A stretch of DNA of 16,349 bases from an uncultured Lachnospiraceae bacterium (GCA_910588965.1 CAJUSO010000062.1:1-16349); one strand, 5' to 3'. Shown: positions 1 through 7,624, counted from the stretch's first letter. Translations and numbers: made by a program. Notes: generated by a model from the letters alone, not told the origin.

Positions 1-253
1 AAAGTATTGATTTTTCAAGGAGCAAATCCCATTTTTAATGTGGGAAGTTTGAGTCAATAATTCGAAGATGCATTCACCGATGTGGTATATTGTAGACCAA
101 GTGATTGTAAGTAAGGAGATTTTGCCGATGTTTAGGAAAGAGAGTTTGGAGATAATTACTGCTTGTAGTTATGCAGATTTGAAAGATAGGAACCAGCATC
201 CAAATAAAAAGATTAGCGATCATTTTCCGATTATATGTGAAATATGTGATTAG
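1..253 (+). pseudogene. C-terminal remnant of an endonuclease/exonuclease/phosphatase (EEP) family protein, apparently frameshifted
   Basis: The 61-residue reading frame from 68 to 253 carries two features of the C-terminal end of EEP-fold hydrolases: a segment reading IVDQVIVSKEILP and a terminal SDHFPIICEI, where Asp-His of the SDH motif is the usual catalytic pair. There is no plausible start region for a 61-residue protein. Upstream, the sequence is open in a different frame from base 1 to a TAA at 58-60 and encodes ANPIFNVGSLSQ, which also suits an EEP C-terminal half. The frame containing SDH has a TGA at 50-52. The simplest reading is one coding region broken by a single-base shift around 50-62, with its 5' part outside the window. 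The family call rests on recalled motifs only. A short genuine ORF or a sequencing error are the alternatives. Confidence 0.45.
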
Positions 254-276
254 AGATAAAAAGGAGGGTTATAAGG

Positions 277-798
277 GTGGACAGGACAACATTTTCTTTT
301 GAATTAGTGGATAGGTATACGCCAGAAATAGTGATTCAAAATTCCCTAAAACAGATTGAAGAAGCGACAAAGGGATATGTGGAGGGGCATGTTGAAGAAT
401 ATGATGGCCCCATAAGTTCTTATGTAAAAAAGCTTAGCCTTATGGAAACGAATTTATTTAAAGAAGAACAGGTTGATATCCAGGAGGATTTAGGGGAACA
501 GAATAACCAAATCCATAAGTATGAGGTTTTCCTTACAGTAAAGGGCCTGGAGTATTATAAATATAGAATGATGTTCCTTAAGTATGGAAGTATTTCATAT
601 CCAGTAACAATTATTATGAATGAAAAATTGGCTGCTGCCTATAAGGGAAAGGTGAATACGACGTTTTACCTAGCTTCCATGCAGGCGGTAGAGGAAATGA
701 TGGATATTATTATTAACTCCGATACCATGGTAACCTTTTTGCAGAACCTAATCAATGAGTCCATAAGGCGGGAAAATAGGGACGCTTTCCTTCCGTAA
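277..798 (+). CDS. Unrecognised 173-residue cytoplasmic protein
   Basis: The reading frame begins with GTG at 277, preceded by a strong ribosome binding site AGGAGGG at 262-268, so the start is well supported. The product has no signal peptide, no membrane segment and no cysteine pairs. It is mixed alpha/beta in character, with many Glu, Lys, Tyr and Met residues and a probable helical C-terminal third (about residues 125-170). I do not recognise a family. Its base composition is A+T-rich like the EEP remnant just upstream and unlike the G+C-richer genes from about 840 onward. It may therefore belong to an older insertion or to a different compositional block. It starts 23 bases after the EEP remnant stops and could once have been co-transcribed with it. 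No function is proposed. Confidence 0.7.
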   Translation: MDRTTFSFELVDRYTPEIVIQNSLKQIEEATKGYVEGHVEEYDGPISSYVKKLSLMETNLFKEEQVDIQEDLGEQNNQIHKYEVFLTVKGLEYYKYRMMFLKYGSISYPVTIIMNEKLAAAYKGKVNTTFYLASMQAVEEMMDIIINSDTMVTFLQNLINESIRRENRDAFLP

Positions 799-892
799 AG
801 GATAGGATGCGTACTGCGGATTCGGTTATGAGGCTGCGGTGGCAGGGCAAGCGGTTATGTTTTGGGTGTATAGAAACGGAAAGGGAAGTAAT

Positions 893-1777
893 ATGGAACA
901 TACAGGAAGGTTATGTGATAGGATGGTATTTCAGGCAGCAGGGGAAGGGCAGATGCCCCTTTGTAGGGTAAGCAAAGCAGGAGGGGGCAGTTTCCCTTAT
1001 TTATATTATCCATTGCTGGAGGGGACGGGGATAGTCCGTCATTGCTTTACCACCAGGCTGGGAGGCGTCAGCAAGGGGATGTTTGAGAGCCTGAACCTAA
1101 GTTTTTCCAGAGGGGATGACCCAGAGGCAGTGCGGGAAAATTTCCGCCGGGTATCCCAGGCCTTGGGGACGGAATATGGGGATTTTGTTTTTACGGATCA
1201 AACCCATACGGCGAATGTCAGGGCTGTGGGAAGGGATGATGCAGGCAAGGGGCTGGAAAGGGAACGCGGCTATGCAGATGTGGACGGCCTGATTACCAAT
1301 GAGCCAGGGATTGTTCTTTCTGCTTTTTATGCAGACTGCGTGCCGCTGTATTTTGTAGATGTGAAACACAGGGCCATCGGCCTGTGCCATTCTGGGTGGC
1401 GTGGGACGGTGGGGCGTATCGGGAGGGTGGCTTTAGAGGCCATGCGGGCAGAGTACCAGACGGATCCTGGTGATGTTGTCTGTGCCATCGGCCCTTCCAT
1501 CTGCCAGAAATGCTATGAAGTCAGCGGGGATGTGGCAGAGGCCTTTGCAGGGGAATTTCCCATGTACGAAGGGGAAATCCTGCAGGATAAGGGCAATGGC
1601 AAGTACCAGCTGGATTTGTGGCGTGCCAATGAGAGGATCCTCCTGGATGCAGGCGTGAAGCAGGAACAAATTGCAGTTACCAACCTCTGTACCTGCTGCA
1701 ATCCTAAATTGCTGTTTTCCCACCGGGCATCCCAAGGGAAAAGAGGGAATCTGGGTGCATTTTTATGCCTTATTTGA
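893..1777 (+). CDS. pgeF: PgeF/YfiH/YlmD family laccase-domain protein (peptidoglycan editing factor)
   Basis: The 294-residue product has the conserved core of the multicopper-polyphenol-oxidase-like (Cu-oxidase_4) family. In order: FTTRLGGVSKG near residue 52, TDQTH with His105, DVDGLITNEPG near 130, ADC with Cys149, CHSGWRGT with His166, and IGPSICQKCYEV near 200. His105, Cys149 and His166 match the family's metal/active-site triad. Members act in the cytoplasm on nucleosides. In Escherichia coli, YfiH removes wrongly built UDP-MurNAc-Ser precursors, which gives the PgeF name. The length fits the usual 250-290 residues. I chose ATG 893 because a purine-rich GGAAAGGGAAG lies just before it. 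In-frame starts at GTG 839 and ATG 857 would add 18 or 12 residues with no recognisable homology. The gene appears to stand alone, ending before the exporter promoter region. Confidence 0.85.
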   Translation: MEHTGRLCDRMVFQAAGEGQMPLCRVSKAGGGSFPYLYYPLLEGTGIVRHCFTTRLGGVSKGMFESLNLSFSRGDDPEAVRENFRRVSQALGTEYGDFVFTDQTHTANVRAVGRDDAGKGLERERGYADVDGLITNEPGIVLSAFYADCVPLYFVDVKHRAIGLCHSGWRGTVGRIGRVALEAMRAEYQTDPGDVVCAIGPSICQKCYEVSGDVAEAFAGEFPMYEGEILQDKGNGKYQLDLWRANERILLDAGVKQEQIAVTNLCTCCNPKLLFSHRASQGKRGNLGAFLCLI

Positions 1778-1792
1778 TTCGGTTCCCCTATC

Positions 1793-1846
1793 TTAAGGAA
1801 ATTTTAAGAATTTTCACTCAGATTTATCATTGGATTGTGATACTAT
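1793..1846 (+). promoter_or_regulatory. Candidate promoter with an 11-bp-spaced direct repeat upstream of the exporter operon
   Basis: Two copies of TTAAG (TTAAGG at 1793, TTAAGA at 1804) are exactly 11 bases apart, one helical turn. That geometry is typical of tandem sites for OmpR/PhoB-type response regulators. A -10-like TACTAT sits at 1841-1846, and no good -35 hexamer is found about 17 bases before it. This pattern fits an activator-dependent promoter. The first gene starts at 1902 after AGGAGGA. No regulator gene is in the window, so the controlling protein is unknown. Confidence 0.4.
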
Positions 1847-1901
1847 GGTAACGGAACGGCAGCCAGTATGTAGGCGTCATTGAGAAAACAGGAGGAATGA
1901 G

Positions 1902-3377
1902 ATGAAGAAGAAGACAGTAGGCATTCTTGCGGCAGTAGTAGTAATCGCAGCAGCTGCGGCAGGAGGGGGATGGTATTACCTAAAGCAGAACGGCGGCGGG
2001 GGGAACAGCGCCGATAAAGTATATGTAGAATCCGTATCTTCGCTGAATACAGCAAATGCCGGTGCGCAGAACCGTTATTCCGGCGTGGTGGAGGCGCAAG
2101 AGACCTGGGATGTCAATAAGGATCCTGAGCGGGAAGTGAAGGAAGTATTCGTGGAAGTAGGGGATATGATAGAAGAAGGCGCCCCGTTATTTGAATATGA
2201 CATGGAAAGCGCAAAGGCTGAGCTGGCCCAGGGGGAACTGGATTTGGAGGAAAAGCAGAATGAAATTACCAGCCTGCAGAACCAGATTACCCAGCTGACC
2301 CGGGAACGCAGCAGGGTGCCGGAGAGCGAGCGGTTTGAATATACAGCGGAAATCCAGGAGAAAGAGAATGGCATCAAGCAGACGGAGTATGACATAGAGA
2401 GCAAGAAGGCAGAAATGCAGAAAAAGCAGGAATCCATTGATAATGCTGTGGTTACGAGCAAGATTGCAGGTATGGTTAAGACGATTAATCAGACAGATTC
2501 TGAAATGTCAGGGGAGAGTTCTGCCTATATGACAGTCATTGCAGTGGGGGATTTCCGGGTAAAAGGGACGGTAAGCGAGCTGAATATCCAAATGCTGTCC
2601 CAAGACCAGCCCGTTATCCTGCGTTCCAGGATAGACGAGGAGCAGACCTGGAACGGCACCATTACCAAGATTGATACCCAAGGGGAAGAGTCAGATAATA
2701 ATGATAATATGATGTACTATGACTCCGGCAGCACTGAGAAGGCCACCAAATACCCATTTTATGTTTCCTTGGATTCCACAGACGGCCTGATGATGGGGCA
2801 GCATTTGTATATTGAGCTGGATCAGGGGCAGATGGAGCAGAAAGAAGGCATATGGCTGTTTGAAGGGTACATTGTGAAGGAAGAGGAAAAATCTTATGTC
2901 TGGGCGGCAGATGCCAACAGCAGGCTGGAAAAGCGTGAGGTAGAACTGGGGGAATACGACGAGAACCTTGGAGAATACCAGATTTTATCCGGCATTACGG
3001 AAGAGGATGCCATTGCTTCCCCAATGGAAGGCCTGTATGAAGGCGTAACAGCAGTAACAGACGCTTCAGAGGTAGATTATGAGGCTCCGCTGTATAACCA
3101 GGGCGGGGAAGAGGATGAAGCAGGAGATGGGAACAGCGATATGCCGGCCGGCGGCGGGATGACAGATGAAATGATGGACAGCATAGATGGGATGGAAGGC
3201 ATGGAAGGCAGTGAAGACGGTATGTTAGAAGATGGGGCGTTTGACGATAGTATGGATAGCGGTATGGAGGACGGATCCACAGAAGATGGGGCATCCGGAG
3301 GCCTGGATAACATGATGGATGGCACGGAGCCTGTAGATATGCTGGATGAGACAGGTGTTTCAGAGCCTGTGGGCTAA
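1902..3377 (+). CDS. Membrane-anchored HlyD/MacA-type adaptor with a Met/Asp-rich tail (adaptor 1)
   Basis: This 491-residue protein starts at ATG 1902 after AGGAGGA at 1890-1896. Residues 5-27 are a single N-terminal membrane anchor (Ala/Val-rich, after MKKK). The first lipoyl-like half (about 60-100, with VFVEVGDMIEEGAPLFEYD) is followed by a long charged coiled coil (about 102-180). The second lipoyl half (about 183-197, SKIAGMVKTINQ) and a beta-barrel/membrane-proximal region reach about 370. This is the layout of adaptors that work outside the membrane with an ABC or RND pump. The last 78 residues (414-491) are low complexity, with 12 Met, 24 Asp/Glu and no Lys or Arg. Such a tail is not usual for MacA, and its role is unknown. 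The gene leads a four-gene operon whose next members are an ATPase, a second adaptor and a MacB-like permease. Confidence 0.85.
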   Translation: MKKKTVGILAAVVVIAAAAAGGGWYYLKQNGGGGNSADKVYVESVSSLNTANAGAQNRYSGVVEAQETWDVNKDPEREVKEVFVEVGDMIEEGAPLFEYDMESAKAELAQGELDLEEKQNEITSLQNQITQLTRERSRVPESERFEYTAEIQEKENGIKQTEYDIESKKAEMQKKQESIDNAVVTSKIAGMVKTINQTDSEMSGESSAYMTVIAVGDFRVKGTVSELNIQMLSQDQPVILRSRIDEEQTWNGTITKIDTQGEESDNNDNMMYYDSGSTEKATKYPFYVSLDSTDGLMMGQHLYIELDQGQMEQKEGIWLFEGYIVKEEEKSYVWAADANSRLEKREVELGEYDENLGEYQILSGITEEDAIASPMEGLYEGVTAVTDASEVDYEAPLYNQGGEEDEAGDGNSDMPAGGGMTDEMMDSIDGMEGMEGSEDGMLEDGAFDDSMDSGMEDGSTEDGASGGLDNMMDGTEPVDMLDETGVSEPVG

Positions 3378-3409
3378 GGATAGCAAGCAAAGACCGGAGG
3401 GAAACAGAA

Positions 3410-4597
3410 ATGATACTAGATTTGCAGAATATTTTTAAAGACTACCAACAGGAAAAGCTGGTAGTCCCAGTGCTGAAAGATGTGTCGCTCCAAGTTGAGG
3501 AAGGGGAATATGTGGCGATTATGGGGCCTTCCGGCTCTGGGAAGACTACCCTGATGAACATCATCGGATGCCTGGACCGCCCGACTTCCGGCGCTTACCA
3601 GCTGGCTGGGGAGGATGTGCTCAAATGCAAGGACAAAGAAATGTCTGACCTGCGGCTCCGCAGCATCGGTTTTGTGTTCCAAAGCTTCCAGCTCCTATCC
3701 AGGCAGACTGCCTTGGATAATGTGGCACTGCCTTTAAGCTATGCAGGCGTCAAGAAGAAGGAGCGCCGGCAGCGGGCTACCCAGGCTTTGGAGAGGGTAG
3801 GCCTGGGCGACCGGGTGTCCTTTAAGCCTACGCAGCTGTCCGGCGGGCAGAAGCAGCGTGTGGCCATCGCCCGCGCTATGGTCAACAACCCTAAGATCCT
3901 CCTGGCCGACGAGCCTACCGGAGCCTTGGATTCCAAGTCCGGGGAGCAGATTATGGAACTGTTTGAGCAGTTAAACGAAGAAGGGGTAACCATTGTGATG
4001 ATTACCCATGACAGGAACATAGCTTCAAAAGCAAAGCGGATTGTGCATATTATAGATGGGATTATCACAGAAGAGGGGGAGGGTTCAGAGCCCATAATCA
4101 GCACAATACATGATGGAGAGGCCGAAGTTAGCACCATGCACGGCGATGGCGGCACAGAATTCGCAATATATAGCGGAGAGGCTGTAGATAACGCTGTGTA
4201 TGGCGATAGCGGCGCAGATAGCGCAGATAGCGCATTATATGGCGCTGGTGGCGCGGATGGCATAGATAGCGCAGTGCATGGCGATGATAGCGCGGATGGC
4301 GCCATGCATGGCGGTGATGGCGCAGACAGCGATGATAGCACCATGCATGGCGGTGATGGCGCGGATGGCACCATGCATGGCGGTAATGGCGCAGACAGCG
4401 TAGATAGCGCTATGCATGGCTCTGGTGGCGCAGACAGCGTAGATAGCTCAGTGCATGGCGCTGGGAATGCGGACGGCGGTGCAGAGGGAAGCAGCCGCCA
4501 GGAGAGCCAAGGCCATAGGGGAAAAAAGCGCGGCAAGCACAAAAAATGGGGCGCCGCCTTTGGGAAACGCAACGGCAAGGAGGAACAGAATGGGTAA
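3410..4597 (+). CDS. MacB/LolD-type ABC transporter ATPase with a His/Asp repeat tail
   Basis: Residues 1-225 are a complete nucleotide-binding domain: Walker A GPSGSGKT at 39-46, Q-loop Gln91 in FVFQSF, signature LSGGQ at 143-147, Walker B ILLADEP at 163-169 with catalytic Glu168, and H-loop His200. This is the length of a normal MacB/LolD-type ATPase, which usually ends near 225-250. Here the frame continues for about 170 residues. Residues 231-356 hold about eleven degenerate units of the form (S/A/T)-(M/V)-H-G-x-x-G-A-D. Residues 357-395 form a strongly basic Lys/Arg-rich end. The ribosome binding site GGAGGG is at 3396-3401. The stop overlaps the next gene's ATG by eight bases, which implies translational coupling. 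The protein should sit on the cytoplasmic face and drive the permease at 6208-7461. The tail's role is unknown. Confidence 0.9.
   Translation: MILDLQNIFKDYQQEKLVVPVLKDVSLQVEEGEYVAIMGPSGSGKTTLMNIIGCLDRPTSGAYQLAGEDVLKCKDKEMSDLRLRSIGFVFQSFQLLSRQTALDNVALPLSYAGVKKKERRQRATQALERVGLGDRVSFKPTQLSGGQKQRVAIARAMVNNPKILLADEPTGALDSKSGEQIMELFEQLNEEGVTIVMITHDRNIASKAKRIVHIIDGIITEEGEGSEPIISTIHDGEAEVSTMHGDGGTEFAIYSGEAVDNAVYGDSGADSADSALYGAGGADGIDSAVHGDDSADGAMHGGDGADSDDSTMHGGDGADGTMHGGNGADSVDSAMHGSGGADSVDSSVHGAGNADGGAEGSSRQESQGHRGKKRGKHKKWGAAFGKRNGKEEQNG
4100..4477 (+). repeat. In-frame degenerate tandem repeat coding for the ATPase tail
   Basis: About eleven units of roughly 30 or 39 bases, each built on a core like GCATGGCGGTGATGGCGCA, fill this stretch inside the ATPase gene. 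The first three or four units are diverged and the later ones nearly identical. Unit lengths are multiples of three, so gain or loss of a unit would change the tail length without breaking the frame. The peptide repeats alternate short (MHGGDGADG) and long (MHGGDGADSDDS) forms. Confidence 0.85.
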
Positions 4598-6173
4598 GAA
4601 GGGCATTATTATTACAATCATATCCCTTGGCGTCGTGGGCGCAGCCACGTATGGCGGGATTAAGGCGTACCAGAATTACCAGGCCAACAGCCTGGAAGCA
4701 GATGTGGAGGCCATTGCCAACATCAACCAGTTTTATTTTGGCGAAGACACTACCAGTTCCGGGACAGTGAAGAACGATTTCTCACAGAACGTCTATGCCC
4801 TGGAGGATAAGAATATTACGGAGGTATATGTGGAAGAGGGGCAAGAGGTGTCGGAGGGGGATCCTTTGATGGCTTATGATATGACCCTGTCAGAGTTGGA
4901 AATGGAAATGAAAGAGCTAAGCGCCGCCACTGCTGCCAACAAGCTAGAGGCTGCCAAGCGGCAGCTGGAGAAGCTGCGGGCAACCAAGCCAATCCCCACG
5001 AACCCTACGCCTGCCCCCGCCCCGGTGGCCCCGCCCCAGCCAGTGGCTCCTCCGGAGCCGGAGCCTGTGCCAGAGCCCCAGATGACGAACAAGGCTTACA
5101 ATTATATTACCAGGGATGCGGAGCCAAACGAGGGGGCGGGGACAGAGGACGACCCGTATGTGTACCTCTGCATGCCTGGCTGTTATGTCTATGGGAGTTT
5201 TATCAACAGCCTGTCAGAGGACAAGGATAACCCTGTGTATGTGAGCCTGGAAATCCATAAGAAGAATGTGATGACAGGCAAGTTAATCAGTGCATGGGAA
5301 ATCAGCGGGCAAAGCGGCTTCCCCCAAATGGATGATGATTCTAAATGGTCTGTAAGCACCAGGACCCAGGTTGTGGAGGAAGAGGAGCCGGATGATGAGG
5401 GCTGGGAAGTGGAAGAAGAAGAGCCCGAGATCCCGGAGCCTGAGATCCCGGAAGGGTATACGGCAGAAGAGCTTGCCACTATGATCCGGGAAAAAGAAGA
5501 GGAAATCCGGGATTTGGATTTGGCCAACCGCAAAGTCCAGCTGGAGTTGGAGCAGATGAAGCAGATCTCGGACGACGGCGTGGTTAGGGCTACTGTGACA
5601 GGGATTGTGAAAAACCTGCATGACCAGAGTGAAATCCCAAATGACGGTTCCCCCTTCCTTATGGTATCCGGCTCGGAAGGCCTTTATGTAAGCGGTGCCT
5701 TGAGTGAGCTGCAGTTAGGCCAGGTAGAGATAGGGCAGGTAATCTATGCCAACTCTTGGGAGAGCGGCAAAAGCTTTGAAGCAACCATTACAGAGATTTC
5801 CATCTATCCTGAGACGAACAGCAGCGTCTGGGGGGAAGGGAACCCCAATGTGTCTTATTACCCTTATACGGCCTATATTGAAGACTCTGAGGGGCTGAGC
5901 AATGGGGAAATGGTGGAGCTGACCATGAGCAGCCGCCAGGAAAAGCAAGACGGCATCTGTATCAGCAAAGCATATATCCGGCAGGACGACGGCGGGAAAT
6001 ATGTCCTGAAGGCAGGAGAGGATGAGCGCCTGGCAAAGCAATATGTAAAGACGGGCAGGGTGCTCTGGGGGGATGCCGTAGAAATCGTGAAAGGCCTGAC
6101 AATGGAAGACCGGGTTGCCTTCCCTTATGGGAAGACAGCTAAGGAGGGCGTGAAGGTAAAAAGCGCAGAGTAA
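4590..6173 (+). CDS. Membrane-anchored HlyD/MacA-type adaptor with a domain inserted in its coiled coil (adaptor 2)
   Basis: The start is ATG 4590, preceded by AAGGAGG at 4577-4583. The frame is open further upstream, but that part overlaps the ATPase repeat tail and has no ribosome binding site. The 527-residue product begins MGKKG followed by a membrane anchor (about 5-27). The first lipoyl half lies at about 70-96 (VYVEEGQEVSEGDPLMAYD). The coiled-coil hairpin is split. Its first helix (97-131) is followed by a Pro-rich stretch (134-163), a beta-rich inserted segment (about 165-258, with a CMPGC pair at 194-198), an acidic Glu/Pro linker (about 259-288) and the second helix (290-327). The second lipoyl half starts near 328 (DDGVVRATVTGIVKNL), and the rest is the usual beta-barrel and membrane-proximal region. 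It is clearly a different protein from adaptor 1, not a recent copy. Confidence 0.85.
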   Translation: MGKKGIIITIISLGVVGAATYGGIKAYQNYQANSLEADVEAIANINQFYFGEDTTSSGTVKNDFSQNVYALEDKNITEVYVEEGQEVSEGDPLMAYDMTLSELEMEMKELSAATAANKLEAAKRQLEKLRATKPIPTNPTPAPAPVAPPQPVAPPEPEPVPEPQMTNKAYNYITRDAEPNEGAGTEDDPYVYLCMPGCYVYGSFINSLSEDKDNPVYVSLEIHKKNVMTGKLISAWEISGQSGFPQMDDDSKWSVSTRTQVVEEEEPDDEGWEVEEEEPEIPEPEIPEGYTAEELATMIREKEEEIRDLDLANRKVQLELEQMKQISDDGVVRATVTGIVKNLHDQSEIPNDGSPFLMVSGSEGLYVSGALSELQLGQVEIGQVIYANSWESGKSFEATITEISIYPETNSSVWGEGNPNVSYYPYTAYIEDSEGLSNGEMVELTMSSRQEKQDGICISKAYIRQDDGGKYVLKAGEDERLAKQYVKTGRVLWGDAVEIVKGLTMEDRVAFPYGKTAKEGVKVKSAE

Positions 6174-6207
6174 AGAAATGGTTTAGAAGGATAAAGGAGA
6201 GAGATAG

Positions 6208-7461
6208 ATGTTAGAGAATATCAGATTGTCCTTTCAGGGGCTGTGGTCGCACAAGATGCGTTCCTTCCTTACAATGTTGGGCATTATTATCGGTATTGCG
6301 GCAATCATAGCCATTGTCTCCACCATTAAGGGAACCAATGAGCAGATTAAGGAGAACTTGATTGGCTCTGGGGAGAATACGGTGAACGTGCGGCTGTACC
6401 AGGGCGATTTCACATATGAAATGGAGTATAACGGCGTGCCGGACGGCGTGCCTGTCATTTCAGAGGAAACGAAAGGGAAGCTTATGGATTTAGCCCATGT
6501 GGAGGGCGCTTCCCTTTATACTTCCAGGGATATTTATAATACCGTTTACTACCAGAATACCGGGATGTCTGGCGGGAGGCTCTATGGGATAGACCAGGAC
6601 TACCTAAGCACCTGCAATTACATTATTAAGAAGGGAAGGGGGTTCTGCGAGTCCGACTACAAGAAGTTCCGCAACGTGGTTGTTATGGATGAGGATTCTG
6701 CAGAGACCTTGTTCCAAGGGGTAGACCCGATTGGGAAGACGATAGAGATCCATCAGCAGCCTTTCATCGTGGTTGGAATTATCACAAAATCCAGCAAATT
6801 TGAGCCGGTCATCAATTCCATTGAGGAATATTATACCTATGCCCAGAATACCAGCGGCGTGGTCTATGTGCCCAATACCGCATGGCCTTTGCTGTACGGT
6901 TATGATGAGCCGCAGTACCTGGTATTGAAGCTGGATAGCGTGGACAATATGACAAAGGCAGGCAAGGATGCAGCAGCTTTGCTGAACCAGGGCCTTTCCG
7001 TGTCAGACGAGACCATGAAATACCAGGCGGACGACCTTTTGAAGCAGGCGGAGGACATCCAGAAGCTGAGCCAGTCCACCAACGCTATGCTGGTGTGGAT
7101 TGCGGGCATTTCCCTCCTGGTAGGCGGCATCGGCGTTATGAATATTATGCTGGTGTCCGTGACGGAGCGTACCCAGGAAATCGGCCTGAAGAAGGCCATC
7201 GGCGCCAGGAAGGGCAAAATCCTGGGGCAGTTTCTGACAGAGGCGTCCGTGCTCACCAGCCTGGGAGGCATTATCGGCGTGGCTGTGGGGATTGTGCTGG
7301 CGGAAGTGATTTCCAGGGTGAGCGGTACACTGGTGGCCATCAGTATCCCTGCCGCCGTGCTGTCCGTGGTGTTTTCTATGGTAATCGGGATAGTATTTGG
7401 GCTGCTGCCCTCCTATAAGGCGGCGAACCTTAATCCGATTGATGCCTTGCGGCATGAGTAA
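6208..7461 (+). CDS. MacB/FtsX-type ABC transporter permease
   Basis: This 417-residue protein has the MacB permease plan: an N-terminal amphipathic segment (LSFQGLWSHKMRSFLTMLG), the first membrane helix (about 19-40), a large extracytoplasmic domain (about 41-288), and three C-terminal helices (about 290-312, 338-362 and 375-399). The stretch between the second and third helices carries ERTQEIGLKKAIGARKG, and the end reads GLLPSYKAANLNPIDALRHE; both are hallmarks of this family. Such permeases do not form a classical channel but use ATP hydrolysis by the partner ATPase to drive substrate movement through the adaptor. The gene starts 34 bases after adaptor 2, with AAGGAG at 6194-6199, and ends just before an intrinsic terminator. 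The exported substrate cannot be told from sequence. Confidence 0.93.
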   Translation: MLENIRLSFQGLWSHKMRSFLTMLGIIIGIAAIIAIVSTIKGTNEQIKENLIGSGENTVNVRLYQGDFTYEMEYNGVPDGVPVISEETKGKLMDLAHVEGASLYTSRDIYNTVYYQNTGMSGGRLYGIDQDYLSTCNYIIKKGRGFCESDYKKFRNVVVMDEDSAETLFQGVDPIGKTIEIHQQPFIVVGIITKSSKFEPVINSIEEYYTYAQNTSGVVYVPNTAWPLLYGYDEPQYLVLKLDSVDNMTKAGKDAAALLNQGLSVSDETMKYQADDLLKQAEDIQKLSQSTNAMLVWIAGISLLVGGIGVMNIMLVSVTERTQEIGLKKAIGARKGKILGQFLTEASVLTSLGGIIGVAVGIVLAEVISRVSGTLVAISIPAAVLSVVFSMVIGIVFGLLPSYKAANLNPIDALRHE

Positions 7462-7467
7462 AAGAAG

Positions 7468-7499
7468 CAGCTGTCCCGTTTCTGGGGCGGCTGTTTTTT
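7468..7499 (+). terminator. Intrinsic terminator closing the exporter operon
   Basis: Seven bases after the permease stop, CAGCTGTCCC pairs with GGGCGGCTG (nine pairs with one bulged T and one G-T pair) around a seven-base loop. Six T residues follow at 7494-7499. Confidence 0.85.
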
Positions 7500-7595
7500 C
7501 GTGTAAGGTTTTTGCCGGGTTTGGCTGCAGGTGTCCCTGGAAATAGGAAGGTAAAACGGTATAGGATAGACGTAAATATTTAGTAAATTTTACTC

Positions 7596-7624
7596 TTGAC
7601 TTTTCTATGCATAATTGCTAAAAT
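7596..7624 (+). promoter_or_regulatory. Strong sigma-A promoter for the nucleotidyltransferase/kinase unit or a separate small RNA
   Basis: TTGACT (7596-7601) and TAAAAT (7619-7624) are separated by 17 bases, and a TG one base before the -10 makes it an extended -10 promoter. Transcription should start near 7631, giving a leader of about 300 bases before the ATG at 7932. A 13-base palindrome (AGTAAATTTTACT, 7582-7594) lies directly before the -35 and may be an operator or an AT-rich upstream element. Confidence 0.75.

Noticed and set aside
839..892. Earlier GTG start for pgeF
   Set aside because: It would add 18 residues with no family homology, and the upstream GAGG is a poor ribosome binding site.
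4100..4477. Repeat array considered as CRISPR
   Set aside because: Units are contiguous, degenerate and in frame with the ATPase, without unique spacers of even length and without cas genes.
3739..4578. Long open frame on the minus strand opposite the ATPase gene
   Set aside because: It is open because the codon pattern of the ATPase and its repeats leaves few antisense stops. Its product is Pro/Ser/Leu-rich low complexity and has no ribosome binding site.
4455..4589. Upstream extension of adaptor 2 by 45 codons
   Set aside because: The extension lies inside the ATPase tail in another frame, has no ribosome binding site, and would place a charged stretch before the membrane anchor. ATG 4590 has AAGGAGG at the right distance.
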